64,000 nt of DNA from Mycoplasma enhydrae (GTDB taxonomy: Bacteria > Bacillota_I > Bacilli_A > Mycoplasmatales > Metamycoplasmataceae): NCBI RefSeq assembly GCF_017116825.1, contig NZ_JAFIRD010000001.1, forward strand, positions 185,191 through 249,190. The letters run 5' to 3'. Both the position numbers and the translations under genes were made by a program. Shown here in pieces: positions 19,300-30,930 of the stretch. How positions within the stretch are numbered: position 1 is the first letter of the stretch; each line of letters begins with the position of its first letter. The notes under the pieces are model-generated. The model was given only the letters and a program-made list of their open reading frames with translations, was not told the origin of the DNA and ran no database searches.

Positions 19300-20148
19300 T
19301 TAATAAAGTGGACCTATCATTCTTTCTAGGAAACTGACATAGTTAGCATATCTTTCTTTCTTAATTTTGCCAGATTCAACTTGTTTTTTAACTTCACAGT
19401 CTTCTAATTTTTCATGATGATGTCTACAACTACGATATTTGCAATCTAACGATGCTTTTCTAAAAGCACTAAAGGCAGTGGGCATTTCGTCTATTGTCAA
19501 ATCGAATTCAATTGAAGAAAATCCAGGAGTATCAATAATTTCTCCTCCATTAAAATCAATTAAACTAACTTCTCGCGTAGTGTGTTTTCCTCTATTTAAA
19601 GCTTTTGAAATTGCTTGTGTTTCAAAATTTGTATTGGCCAAATAATTTATTAGAGTTGTTTTACCAACACCTGTTTGACCTACAAAAAAACTAGTTTTGT
19701 GCTTAAAAATTTCTTTTAAACCTTCAAAGCCATCTTGAGTTTCATAGTTGATTTCAAAAACTTTATACCCTTGGTCTTTATAAAAATTAATTTTTGAATT
19801 TGAGGTTAAATCTTTTTTGGTTAAAACAATTATTGGCTCTACTCCCTTGCTTTCAATGATAATTAAAAATTTATCAACCAACAAGGAACTAAAATCAGGT
19901 TCAACTAATGACATGACAACAATTGCTTGATCCACATTGGCAATTTTAGGTCTTATAAAGAAATTTTTTCTTCCCAGAATTCGATGAATAAAACTTCCTT
20001 TTTCAAATTCTACATTGTCGCCCACAATGGGTTTCATGTCTAAAAGTCTTAGTTTGCCACTACCACGAACACGATATACTTTTTTGTCTTCAAAAGATTT
20101 TATGTCATAAAATCCCGCGACTGATTTGACGATTTTTCCTACTTCCAT
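19300..20148 (-). CDS. rsgA: Small ribosomal subunit biogenesis GTPase RsgA
   Basis: Circularly permuted GTPase that assists late 30S maturation. 282 residues. An N-terminal OB fold (about 1-70) is followed by the GTPase motifs in permuted order: G4 TKKDL near 110, G1 GQTGVGKT at 157-164, G3 DTPG at 206-209. The C-terminal zinc-binding block is CKYRSCRHHHEKLEDC. It contains no TGA codon. It is adjacent to the kinase and phosphatase genes; in Firmicutes RsgA is a phosphorylation target of PknB-type kinases, which fits this linkage. Confidence 0.95.
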   Translation of the reverse strand: MEVGKIVKSVAGFYDIKSFEDKKVYRVRGSGKLRLLDMKPIVGDNVEFEKGSFIHRILGRKNFFIRPKIANVDQAIVVMSLVEPDFSSLLVDKFLIIIESKGVEPIIVLTKKDLTSNSKINFYKDQGYKVFEINYETQDGFEGLKEIFKHKTSFFVGQTGVGKTTLINYLANTNFETQAISKALNRGKHTTREVSLIDFNGGEIIDTPGFSSIEFDLTIDEMPTAFSAFRKASLDCKYRSCRHHHEKLEDCEVKKQVESGKIKKERYANYVSFLERMIGPLY

Positions 20149-20181
20149 ATTCCTACCTTAAATAATTTAAATATTATTTAA

Positions 20182-21192
20182 TTATATTATACCTTTGATA
20201 ACTAATACTAATATGGTAGTAACAATTGCTAAAGTTAAGACAACAATTATTGAAATTGTCACCTTTGCTGATAATTTTTTTGACTTTTTAGAACCAGCAT
20301 TTTTGCCGTCCTTATCAAGTCTAAGTCTTTTTTCTAAACTTGCTTGCGGACTTAAACACTTATTTAAATCTTTTAAAATCTCAACACAATTGTTATATCT
20401 TAAATTAGGATCTTTAGCTGTACAACGAATGATTATGTTTTCAACAGCTTGAGGAATTGAAGAACCAACACCTTCCAAAGGAGGAATTTTTTGGTTAACT
20501 TGTAAATATAAAATTGATTGCTCTTCTGAACCTTGAAATGGCGGATGTCCAGCTAACATTTCATACATGATAATACCAAACGAATATATATCGCTTTTAA
20601 CTGAAGCTCTGGCAGTACGGGTCAAAAGTTCAGGCGCGATATATTGAATTGAACCTACAACTTTGTTATCAGCTGTAACACGTACACTTTCATCGGCAAT
20701 AGAAATACCAAAGTCAATTAGTTTAACGGTATTAGTAATATTTTGAATTAAAACATTACTTGGTTTCAAGTCACGATGAATAACATTTGCATTATGGATA
20801 TCAATTAGCCCTTGGCAAATTTCTTTTAAAATTCTAATAGCTTCATCAATTGGAATTTTTGTATTTTTAGCTATCAAGCTTTTTAAGTCTATTCCTTTAA
20901 TTAATTCCATTGCATAATATGATTCATTTTCACTAACATAGTAGCCTAACATACGCACAACATTATTTGATCTAATTTTTTGCAAGACATTACATTCATT
21001 TTTGAAACGAATTTGATTAGTGGCTTTTTTAGTTGCATCTGGGACCGTTAAAATCTTAACGGCAACTTTTTTGTTTGTACCATTATTAATATAACTGGCT
21101 GAATATACTTCACCATATCCGCCTCTTCCTATCAGCTCAAAATTTTCAAAATGCTGATTAACATTTTTATATTTTTTTAATTTCTTCTCCAT
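20182..21192 (-). CDS. pknB: Membrane-anchored Ser/Thr protein kinase
   Basis: Hanks-type kinase of 336 residues. The glycine loop is GRGGYGEVYSA, the ATP-binding lysine K46 is in VAVKIL, the catalytic loop HRDLKPSN carries D141, DFG is at 160-162, and the APE motif appears as APELL. One membrane segment near residues 310-333 (VTISIIVVLTLAIVTTILVL) anchors it. Extracellular PASTA domains, present in walled Firmicutes, are absent, as expected for a wall-less cell. It lies 4 bases after the cognate PP2C phosphatase gene. Confidence 0.94.
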   Translation of the reverse strand: MEKKLKKYKNVNQHFENFELIGRGGYGEVYSASYINNGTNKKVAVKILTVPDATKKATNQIRFKNECNVLQKIRSNNVVRMLGYYVSENESYYAMELIKGIDLKSLIAKNTKIPIDEAIRILKEICQGLIDIHNANVIHRDLKPSNVLIQNITNTVKLIDFGISIADESVRVTADNKVVGSIQYIAPELLTRTARASVKSDIYSFGIIMYEMLAGHPPFQGSEEQSILYLQVNQKIPPLEGVGSSIPQAVENIIIRCTAKDPNLRYNNCVEILKDLNKCLSPQASLEKRLRLDKDGKNAGSKKSKKLSAKVTISIIVVLTLAIVTTILVLVIKGII

Positions 21193-21196
21193 AATA

Positions 21197-21943
21197 CTAA
21201 ATCTCCACTATCACTACTGTTAAGTTGTCTTTTGATGCATTCTTTTTAGCAACACTAATTAATTTATTTGCTTTTTTTTCTAAGTCTAGTTTTTCGTCTT
21301 GCAAAATTTGTTCCATGGCTGGTTTTTCCATATAATCATGTATACCATCGGAAGTAAGCACAAAGTATTTAACATCCTCGCTACCTTTAAGTAAAAAACC
21401 ATCACATTTTGGTTTTTTATTAGGTCCTAGGCAACTGACCAATTTATCAGCATCAGGATGTAATTTAGCTAAATCAGGTGAAACTATTTTATATCTCATT
21501 AATTCGTGTAATAAGTTTTGGTCAGTTGTAACTTGATATAAAAAACCATTATATGCATATGTTCTTGAATCGCCTATATTAAAAATATAGGTTTGCTTAT
21601 TTAAATTGAAAATTAGGGCAGCTGTAAGTGTAGTGCCCATATCTTGCAACTCTTCATTTTCTTTAACTATTTCCTGAAGTGATTTTTTAATAAAACTAAT
21701 TGCATTGTTAAATCATTTACTAATGTATTTTCGATTATTAAAATCAACATTTACATCAAATTTTGTTTGAAAATATTCAAACAGAAATTCAATTGATTTT
21801 GTTGAACAAATTGAACCGCCAAAATGTCCACCCATTCCATCACATAATACAGCTAATGTTCAGTCTCCTAAAAAAGAAATTGAAGCACTATCTTGGTTTT
21901 CTGATCGATATTTTCCTTTATCACTTTTAACAATGTATTTCAT
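21197..21943 (-). CDS. stp: PP2C-family Ser/Thr protein phosphatase
   Basis: A 248-residue PPM/PP2C phosphatase that opposes PknB. Motifs include SDKGKYRSENQDS at the N terminus, LCDGMGGHFGG (metal-binding DGMGG), DMGTTLTAAL, NIGDSRTYAY, LTSDGIHDY and the C-terminal SKDNLTVVIVEI. TGA codons encode Trp. The ATG at 21943 lies 6 bases after the gmk stop. The kinase-phosphatase-RsgA grouping argues for phospho-control of ribosome assembly or growth. Confidence 0.94.
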
Positions 21944-21949
21944 TAAAAA

Positions 21950-22573
21950 TTATGCCTTTCTGCCAGCTTCGCCTTTATTTTTTTCATATATAATGTTTGA
22001 AAAATTTTCTTTTATTATTGCTGTTATTTTACTTAGTGTTTCTTCTACAGAATTATTAACAACAACATAATCAAAAAGATTAGATAAAGCAATTTCTTCT
22101 CTTGCTTTTTTTAGTCTTTTAGTAATTAATTCTTCAGTTTCTGTTTTTCTGCCTTCAATTCTTCTTTCTAGTTCAGATAATGATGGAGGCATCAAGAATA
22201 TTGAACAAATTTCATGCTCTCTTTTTTCTTGTTTATATTTTTCAAGAATTTGTTTAGCACCGTTTGTTTCAATTTCTAAAAAAGGAATTTTACCTGATTC
22301 ATAAATGTGTGCAATTTCAGAACGCAGTGTTCCATAATAATTATCAAAATGTTTAGAATGTTCTAATAATCTTTCTTCTGCAACAAATGTTTGAAACATA
22401 TCATTAGAAATAAAATAATAATGAACTCCATCAATTTCTGATTCTCTTGGAGGTCTTGTTGTTATTGAAACAGAAAGTTTGAGTTTTAATTCCTTATTAT
22501 CAAATAAAGATTTTTCTATCGTGCCTTTTCCCACACCACTTGGACCTGTAAATATTATTAATTTTTTATCCAT
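21950..22573 (-). CDS. gmk: Guanylate kinase
   Basis: Phosphorylates GMP to GDP. 207 residues. The P-loop is IFTGPSGVGKGTI, followed by SVSITTRPPRESEIDGVHYY, FLEIETNGAKQIL and SLSELERRIEGRKTET. I chose the ATG at 22573 because AAGGAGATAAG lies just upstream; a longer frame to 22612 adds residues not seen in the family. It is the first gene of the leftward gmk-stp-pknB-rsgA-rpe operon. Confidence 0.95.
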   Translation of the reverse strand: MDKKLIIFTGPSGVGKGTIEKSLFDNKELKLKLSVSITTRPPRESEIDGVHYYFISNDMFQTFVAEERLLEHSKHFDNYYGTLRSEIAHIYESGKIPFLEIETNGAKQILEKYKQEKREHEICSIFLMPPSLSELERRIEGRKTETEELITKRLKKAREEIALSNLFDYVVVNNSVEETLSKITAIIKENFSNIIYEKNKGEAGRKA

Positions 22574-22871
22574 AATGCTTATCTCCTTTACAAATTTATT
22601 TTTAAAAGTCATAATTTAAGTCAAATTAGTTTATTAATTATAAACCAAATTAACACTTAATAATTTAGTAAATATAATTTTAACTTATTATGTATATAAT
22701 AGCTTTTATTTAGTGTCATAAAATTAATTCTAACTAAGCATTTTGTTGAACACAGGGTCTTTAACAGTCTCTAATTTTTAGTAAATGGAAAGCAAACTTA
22801 AGTACTTGTGTTTAAAATAAAATAACAATAGTATAATTGTGACATAAATTTTATAAGCATGAAAGGATAAT
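22574..22871. other. Divergent promoter region between gmk and the metalloprotease
   Basis: A 298-base A+T-rich gap with no gene. Minus-strand TATAAT at 22637-22642 can serve gmk, and plus-strand TATAAT at 22832-22837 can serve the metalloprotease, leaving a leader of about 28 bases with AAAGGA. I see no hairpin or repeat of note. Confidence 0.5.
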
Positions 22872-24929
22872 ATGGAACCAAAGAGAAGCAGAAGCATAGT
22901 TGGAAAAGTATTTTTAACACTTTTTATTACTATCATTACTTTAATAGGAATTTCAGTAGGCATTTATTATGGCTACAAGCATATAAGTTCATTAACACAA
23001 AATAATCAAAATAACCAAAATAGTCAAAAAAAGGAACCTGATTATTGAGAAGAATCTGAACATAGAAAAGGAATGATAAAGATCTTTAAAGATGAAGATG
23101 AAGTAATACATTTTAATGATAAAAAAATCAAAGGAAAGCAAGCTATAAATCCTGATTTTCAATATGGTAATTTAAGTATTAAAGAAAATCCTTTCATTTT
23201 TAAATACCCAGATGGCAAGACAGAAAAATTTTATTTTCTTGGAGAAGAAGGTATAACCATATTAAACAATATGTTTATCAAAAGAGGTATCTATGGTCCA
23301 GAAATTAATGCTCTAAAAAATGTATACATAAATTTTGAAACTCAAGGTTCTGGCAATGCAAATGGTCTATATTATACTGGAAAACAAGAAATGTACATTT
23401 TCCCAAAACTTTTTGTAGAAAATAATGCTATTCAAATCAAAAATACTACTGTTGGTAAAAGAGTAGAAATGGTTTTTGGAACTTTAATGCATGAATATGC
23501 ACACCACATTGATAATATTTACAACAGATCAACCAAAAAAAATGATATTTTTGCTAATGATGATTTAGTTGAAAACGAGTTAAAAGATGGTCATGATCAT
23601 GGTGGTAGTTCAAATGGCAAAAGAATAAATAACAATAAATTTATTAATGAATTTAGAGCTAATCTAAATTATCATGACATTAATGACTCTGAACGTTATA
23701 AATATATGCGAAACAAAAATGATTTTGAACATTCATCTAACAAAATCCCTGTATATAAAGACATTAGTTCAAATGATTTATTTAGATTAGTTAACTTAAA
23801 TATTTCTCCTTATGAAAAAAGTCAAATTGAATCTAAACTATATGATGGTAAACATTATTTTACTAATAACTCTAGACAAAAGATTACATACACTGCTCCT
23901 GTAGATAAAAAATCAATTGATTATTTATTTTCAATGGCTGAATTATTTCCAAGAGAATTAATAAAACTATCATTAGGTCCAAATGGTGCGTTTTATGATA
24001 TAAGAAAACCTGAAGAAAACTTCTTATATTTTAAAACTGAAATAAGAAATAATGGTTTTAAAGCGCATTTTAGTGCCATTGGTGATGATGCCCTAAAAAC
24101 AATTTCATTTTGAAAAAACACATCAGATTGAAACTATATAAATGCGTATGCTCCTAATTGAGTTTTTAAAAATCAAATTGAGCATTTTGTTAGTCAACAA
24201 ATAAATCACTTAAGTGGTGAATATATTAAACCTTTTCAAGGTGTTGGAGATAAATTTCATAAAGGTCTTTTTAAAGCTTATATAGATTTAATGGGTTGAG
24301 GACAATTAATTAGTTTTGCTCATTACAATTTAAATAATAGTAATAGTAATGAAATAAATCTAGGTGGTTATTTCCAATTACCTAAACAAAAAAACATCTA
24401 CAAAAATAAAGAAGTGGCTTTAATTTTTGTAGCTAAAAACGATCCTACAAATTTCATTAAAAATAATATTGTTTTACAAGATTACAACTTTATAGCTAAA
24501 AAACAATGAAATTCAATATACGATGGCTGATCTAAAAAAAATGAACAAGCTAATTATTGAACAGAAAAATGAATATATGGCAATTTATTTAAAGAAGACA
24601 GTGAATATGTTTCTTATATAGCTAGAAATATAAATTCTACAGAATTAAACAATAAATTTAAAAACAAACAGTTTGATGTAAAACTATGAATTGATTTTAA
24701 TGATGATAAAAAATATGATTTAAATGATTCAAGTGAGGTGTTTTCATTATTGAATGATAATAAATATAACAATTTAGGAAATAATTTCTTACAAAAACAT
24801 AATAATGATAAAAGAGTAATATCACCTTATAGACATTTTGGTACAAAACTGCTTGGTCAAATATATGAAAAATTTGAACTTAGCAAAGATATAGATGGAA
24901 AATATTATTACACTTTATTAGAATATTAG
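22872..24929 (+). CDS. Membrane-anchored zinc metalloprotease (MYPU_1760-like family)
   Basis: A 685-residue protein with one N-terminal membrane segment (about 12-34, FLTLFITIITLIGISVGIYY) and a large outside domain. The zinc motif HEYAHH is at residues 207-212 (H-E-x-x-H). A downstream histidine-rich stretch DGHDHGGSS and FINEFRANLNYHDI may supply the third ligand. The layout matches a mycoplasma-specific metalloprotease family that I know as the MYPU_1760 family. Many TGA codons encode Trp, especially in the C-terminal half. An AAAGGA site precedes the ATG at 22872. Likely an exported surface protease; the substrate is unknown. Confidence 0.82.
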
Positions 24930-24953
24930 TTAACCTATTGGTTAACTTTTTTT
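24928..24953 (+). terminator. Terminator of the metalloprotease gene
   Basis: AGTTAACC/GGTTAACT, an 8-bp perfect stem with a TATT loop and seven T residues; the left arm overlaps the stop codon. Confidence 0.9.
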
Positions 24954-24960
24954 AATCCTA

Positions 24961-25009
24961 AAAAGGCTATAGTTTAGTTATAAACTAAAAACGTTTATAG
25001 CAACCTTTT
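24961..25009 (+). other. Secondary hairpin in the metalloprotease/membrane protein gap
   Basis: Outer arms AAAAGG/CCTTTT, middle CTATA/TATAG and an inner AGTTTA/TAAACT hairpin. It has no long T run and already follows a terminator, so it may be a leader or processing element of the next gene. Low confidence. Confidence 0.4.
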
Positions 25010-25072
25010 CTTTAATGTTAAAATTTAGATAAAAGAATGTATTTAAATTAATTTGTATGAGCTAAGGAGTAT

Positions 25073-26281
25073 ATGAATCAACAATTAAAACAAAATATTG
25101 AAGATGCTAAAACAATTCTTTTCAAGAAAACTAAAAATGGTAGAGTCCTTTTATCAAAATTAGTTACTTGAAACTTTCTAACGATTACTTTTAGTGCTAT
25201 ATTAGTAATGGGAATAGTTTTACTAATTGGTAACAAAATAGATGTTAACTATAGAATTCTATTAATTACTTCATTTCTAATAATTTTAAATTTTTATTTT
25301 CCTTTGAAGATTATTTTCCTCAAAAAAATAATTCTTTATAAAGACATTAATAATTACAAATTTTTAAAATATTTGGTTCCTTATTTTTATGTTTCATTTC
25401 AATATTCATACATAAAAGAAATAAGAAAAAGTATTCTTGAATCAAAAATTGATAAAAGTACTGAACCAAAAATTTTACATATTGCTAAATATTTTGATTA
25501 TTACAATATATTGGATTATAAATTGACATTATTACATTTTGAAAAAAATAATATACCAATAAATAAATATACCGTTTTGACATACCTAATAAAACAATAT
25601 AAATTTGATAAAAATTTTGAGGCTTTAAACGTCTTTCTTTCAATAAACAAGTTGAAAAAATCTGAATTAACAAGTATTTTAAAAAATAATAAATTATCAA
25701 CTTTTTCAATTGCTGAAACAAAAATGGAATATATTTTTTCAATGATGAAAGTCTGTTCTGAAATGAAAGAAAAATCAAAAAAGAATGCCAGGTTTGATGT
25801 TATTATTTCAAATGTATTTTCAATTATAAGTCAGCCTCTTTATTACATGATTACAATAATTTATATTTTCTTGTTTATGATTAGATCCTCGAGTCAATTT
25901 GCGCGACTCGATGGAACAGAATATGGACCAACTTATATTATTTATCAATATATAATTTTTAAACTTATTTGATTGTCATTAATAATAATTTCAGCAATTG
26001 CTTTTTTCATAGTTTTAAAACATTGACAAATGGATAAAAAAACTAAAACAATTTATATGTCTACTTTCATAACACTGCTGTTATTCAATTTGGTCATAAC
26101 AACATTATTTTGAGTTACATATAATTTAAATTTAAGCAGTAACGTAGAAGCCATATTGACTTTTTTGAGTTTGTTTTGAATTTTGATAATATCTGTCCCT
26201 TTTGCTTTTTATTTAAACGCACTAATAAGAATAAATGTTGATTGATATCAAAATTACTACAATATTGAATCAAAAAAATAG
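25073..26281 (+). CDS. Hypothetical polytopic membrane protein
   Basis: A 402-residue protein with about six membrane segments: two near residues 35-85 (FSAILVMGIVLLIGNKI and ILLITSFLIILNFYFPLKII), then a basic soluble stretch of about 150 residues, then four near 245-380 (LYYMITIIYIFLFMI, LSLIIISAIAFFIVL, FITLLLFNLVITTLFW, LSLFWILIISVPFAFYL). TGA codons encode Trp. A clear AAGGAG site precedes the ATG at 25073. I recognise no family. It has its own terminator. Confidence 0.75.
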
Positions 26282-26284
26282 GTC

Positions 26285-26324
26285 AAAATGCAGAGCTTGA
26301 GCCAATTAAGCTTTGCATTTTTTT
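26285..26324 (+). terminator. Terminator after the 402-residue membrane protein gene
   Basis: An 11-bp stem (ATGCAGAGCTT pairing AAGCTTTGCAT, one G-T) with a 9-base loop and a T run. Confidence 0.9.
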
Positions 26325-26381
26325 AGTTAAACAAAGGTGCTATTAATTAGTAGATTAGAACTATATTTTGACAATATATAA

Positions 26382-26387
26382 TATAAT
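26382..26387 (+). promoter_or_regulatory. -10 box for fmt, leaderless arrangement
   Basis: TATAAT ends 6 bases before the fmt ATG and no Shine-Dalgarno can fit in the T-only spacer. A TTGACA at 26368 is too close to this -10 box to be its -35. Confidence 0.55.
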
Positions 26388-26393
26388 TTTTTT

Positions 26394-27248
26394 ATGTCAA
26401 AAATAAAATTGGTTTTGGCTGGTACAGCCTCTTTTTCTAAAACAATTTTTGAATCACTAATTGAAGATTCAAGATTTGAAGTATGTGCCTTGATAAGCCA
26501 ACCTAATAAAAAATTATCTCGAGATAAAAAAATCATTGAAACTGAAGTAGCTTCTTTAGCTAAAAAATATAATATTCAATTGTTTCAACCTAATAAAATT
26601 AATGAAATTTATGAAGATCTAAAAAATATGCGCTTTGATTTTTTTATAACCGCTAGTTTTGGTCAGTTTGTACCAAATAATATTTTAGAACTAGCTAAAA
26701 ATTCAAGTCTTAATGTTCATGGTAGTTTATTAGAAAAATATCGAGGGGCAGCACCAATTCAGCATGCTTTATTAAACAATGAAGCTAAAACCGGAATTTC
26801 ATTAATTTATATGATTAATAAAATGGACGCTGGAGATATTCTTTTTTCACAACAGATTGAAATAAAAAAACATGATACAGCTTTGGAAATATTTGATAAA
26901 TTAGCACAATTAGCATCTTTAAATCTTGGTAATTGATTAATCAAAATTTATAATGGTGATTTTAAAGCAAAGAAACAAAATGAAGATTTGGTTACTTTTG
27001 CACCTAAAATAAAAAATGAAGATGCTGAATTATTTTTAAATGATTCAAAAGAAAAAGCCTTGGCAAAAATTAGAGCATTCAATGACCAACCTGGAGCTTT
27101 TATATTTTTTCAAAATAAACGTCTAAAAATTTTTAGAGCTTCAATTGAAAAAATTAGCAGTCCTATATCAATTGATTTTAGTAATGGAAAACTTTATTTA
27201 ATCGAATATCAATTCGAAGGCAAAAAAAGAGTTAAACATGAATTTTAA
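26394..27248 (+). CDS. fmt: Methionyl-tRNA formyltransferase
   Basis: Formylates initiator Met-tRNA using 10-formyl-tetrahydrofolate. 284 residues. The N-terminal KLVLAGTASFS, the catalytic block SLNVHGSLLEKYRGAAPIQ (Asn and His) and MINKMDAGDILF (Asp) are conserved; the C-terminal OB-fold half follows. A TGA near 26937 encodes Trp. A -10 box directly precedes the ATG, suggesting a leaderless mRNA. It overlaps ung by 11 bases. Confidence 0.95.
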
Positions 27249-27897
27249 TTTTCAAGAATTTTTAAAACAAGAAAGTCAAAAAGATTATTTTAAGACTTTA
27301 TCAAACAAGTTAAAAACTATAGGCTACAACAAAATTTTTCCAAAACAAGAAGAAATTTTTTCGGCTTATGAAAATTTTGATTTTGATAACTTAAAAGTAA
27401 TTATTATCGGTCAAGACCCTTATCCAACAAAAGGAGTTGCAAATGGTCTGGCATTTTCTACAAATAGAACTAACACTAAAACTCCAGCTTCATTAAAAAA
27501 TATTTTTAAAGAAATTAAAAATTCATATCCTAAATCATTATTTTTAGTAAATGATTTAAGCTATTGAAAAAGTCAAGGTGTTTTATTGATTAATAACATT
27601 CTAACTGTCGAAGAATCAAAACCTTTAGCACACAAAAATTTTGGTTGAGAAATATTTAATCATAATTTCTTAAAAACTATAAGTGGTATTAAAAAGAACA
27701 TTATATTTTTGATAATGGGTGAATATGCTAATGGTGTTATAAAAAATATTGATTTGTCTAATCATATAGTATTTAAAACTTCTCATCCTTCTCCTTTAAG
27801 TTGCAGCCGAAACTTTTTAAACACTAATGTATTTTTAAAGATAAATGAAAAACTTAAAAAGTTAAGTAAGAAAGAAATTGATTGAAATACCAAATAA
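27238..27897 (+). CDS. ung: Uracil-DNA glycosylase
   Basis: Removes uracil from DNA. 219 residues. The water-activating loop GQDPYP has catalytic D60 (family consensus GQDPYH, so the last residue differs), followed by ANGLAFS; the second active-site loop is HPSPLS. TGA codons encode Trp. The start overlaps the fmt C terminus by 11 bases, so translation is coupled. Together with mutM it covers the main base-excision repair glycosylases. Confidence 0.95.
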
Positions 27898-28105
27898 TCA
27901 TTTATTACAAATGTTCTTTTAAAAACAAAGAATTATTACCTAAGTTTATTTGAATTGCATATCAGGCAAATTACAAAATTGTGCTTGGTATTTTTAATTA
28001 TTTTTAAGGTTTTTTTGATTTTGTTTAAAGCTAAAAAATTAAAGTTTCTATAAATTATAATTAAAGATTATAATAATAACAATTACAAAATAAAGAAAGG
28101 ACCAT

Positions 28106-29482
28106 ATGAGTATAAAATATAATAATGTTCGTGATAAAAATATGCTTTTAAGAGCTGCATTTGAAACCAAAGAAATGTGTTCAAGTGTTGCTAAAAAAGA
28201 TAATTTTATAACCGAATATTTTGATAAAAATGAAGCTTATATTTTTATATCAAAAGAAATAAAAAATTACTATCATTTTTTAAAAGTTGTTGATTCAATA
28301 ATATTATCAAAAAGAAGAAGTTATCAAATTGACATTGCTTCATTTGCTAATGAAAATATTTCAATTGAAGAAGTGCTAAGAGCATTTATAACAAGATTAG
28401 CTTTTCATGAAGCTAAATTATTTAGTTTAAAAGACCAAAAAAAATCAACTAAAAAAGATAAGGAAGAAAAAGTAGAAATATCTCTATTTTTAGAAGATAA
28501 AAGTTACACAAAATTTGTTAAAAAATTAACAGTGATTTCAGAATGCGTTTCAAAAGCGCGTGATCTTCAAATTACTCCACCAAATATTGCTACAAGTGAA
28601 TGAATTGCAAAAGAAATTAAAAAAGATTTTGCTGAAGTTAATGGTTTAAGTATTAATGTATTAAATAAATCTGAAATTGAAAAATTAGGAATGGGTTTAT
28701 TATTAGCAGTTAATGCTGGCTCTTCACACCAACCTAGAGTTGTTGTTATTCAATATAATGGAAATCCAAAAAGCAAAGAAAAATTTGTTTATGTAGGTAA
28801 GGGTATTACATTTGATACTGGAGGTTATAACACCAAGGGATATCACATGGACGGTATGAAATTTGATATGTCAGGTTCTGCTATCGTGGCATATGCAATT
28901 AAAGCAATAGCACAATTAGAAATTAAAGCTAATGTGGCAGCAGTAATGATGTTAACTGACAATGCAATCGATACACATGCAACAGTTCCTGAATCAGTTG
29001 TTAAATCTATGAGTGGAAAAACTGTAGAAATTACCGACACTGATGCTGAAGGTCGTTTAGTATTAGGTGATGGTCTATATTATGGTGTTAAAAAATTAAA
29101 TGCAACTTTATTGGTTGATGTGGCTACCTTAACAGGTGCTATGGTTAAAGCATTAGGTGAAACTTATTCTGGAATTTTTGCAACTAAAGATGAAAGATGA
29201 GAACTTTTTGAAGAAGCAGCTTGTGTTGCTCATGAAAAAGTATGAAGATTACCATTACATGAAAACTTTCACAAAACAAACAAAGATTCTTTAGTGGCTG
29301 ATTTAAAAAATTACAATTCAGCTGCCAAAGCTGATTCTAATGCAGCTGCAATGTTTTTAAAAGAATTTACAAATGATGTTGATTTTATTCACTGTGATGT
29401 TGCTGGTACTGCAGATAAAAAAGGTATGGGTTTAGGTATATTAGTGTCAACTTTAGTAGAATTAGCAGAAAGACAAAAATAG
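28106..29482 (+). CDS. Leucyl aminopeptidase (M17), copy 1
   Basis: A 458-residue M17 cytosolic aminopeptidase, a two-metal hexameric enzyme that frees N-terminal residues from peptides. The catalytic half shows GKGITFDTGGYNTK (metal ligands K and D), MKFDMSGSA and [15 protein letters not shown], with the bicarbonate-binding Arg in EGR. The N-terminal half is divergent. TGA codons encode Trp. An AAAGGA site precedes the ATG. It is 12 bases before a second M17 gene of identical length. It probably supplies amino acids from imported peptides. Confidence 0.93.
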
Positions 29483-29494
29483 AAAGGAAACATT

Positions 29495-30871
<1,377 letters not shown>

Positions 30872-30875
30872 TTTT

Positions 30876-30910
30876 AAAGTCGCCTTTGAGTTTAACGAGG
30901 TGACTTTTTA
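30876..30910 (+). terminator. Terminator of the aminopeptidase pair
   Basis: AAGTCGCCT/AGGTGACTT stem (one G-T pair) and a T run, 5 bases after the stop codon. Confidence 0.85.
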
Positions 30911-30915
30911 TTTTT

Positions 30916-30924
30916 TGTTACAAT
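30916..30924 (+). promoter_or_regulatory. Extended -10 box for the ABC exporter operon, leaderless
   Basis: TGT-TACAAT ends 6 bases before the ATG at 30931. The same 9-mer occurs before recD2 on the minus strand. Confidence 0.6.
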
Positions 30925-30930
30925 TTTGTT

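Noticed and set aside
26368..26373. TTGACA as the -35 box of fmt
   Set aside because: Only 8 bases separate it from the TATAAT at 26382, far from the 17 bases needed.
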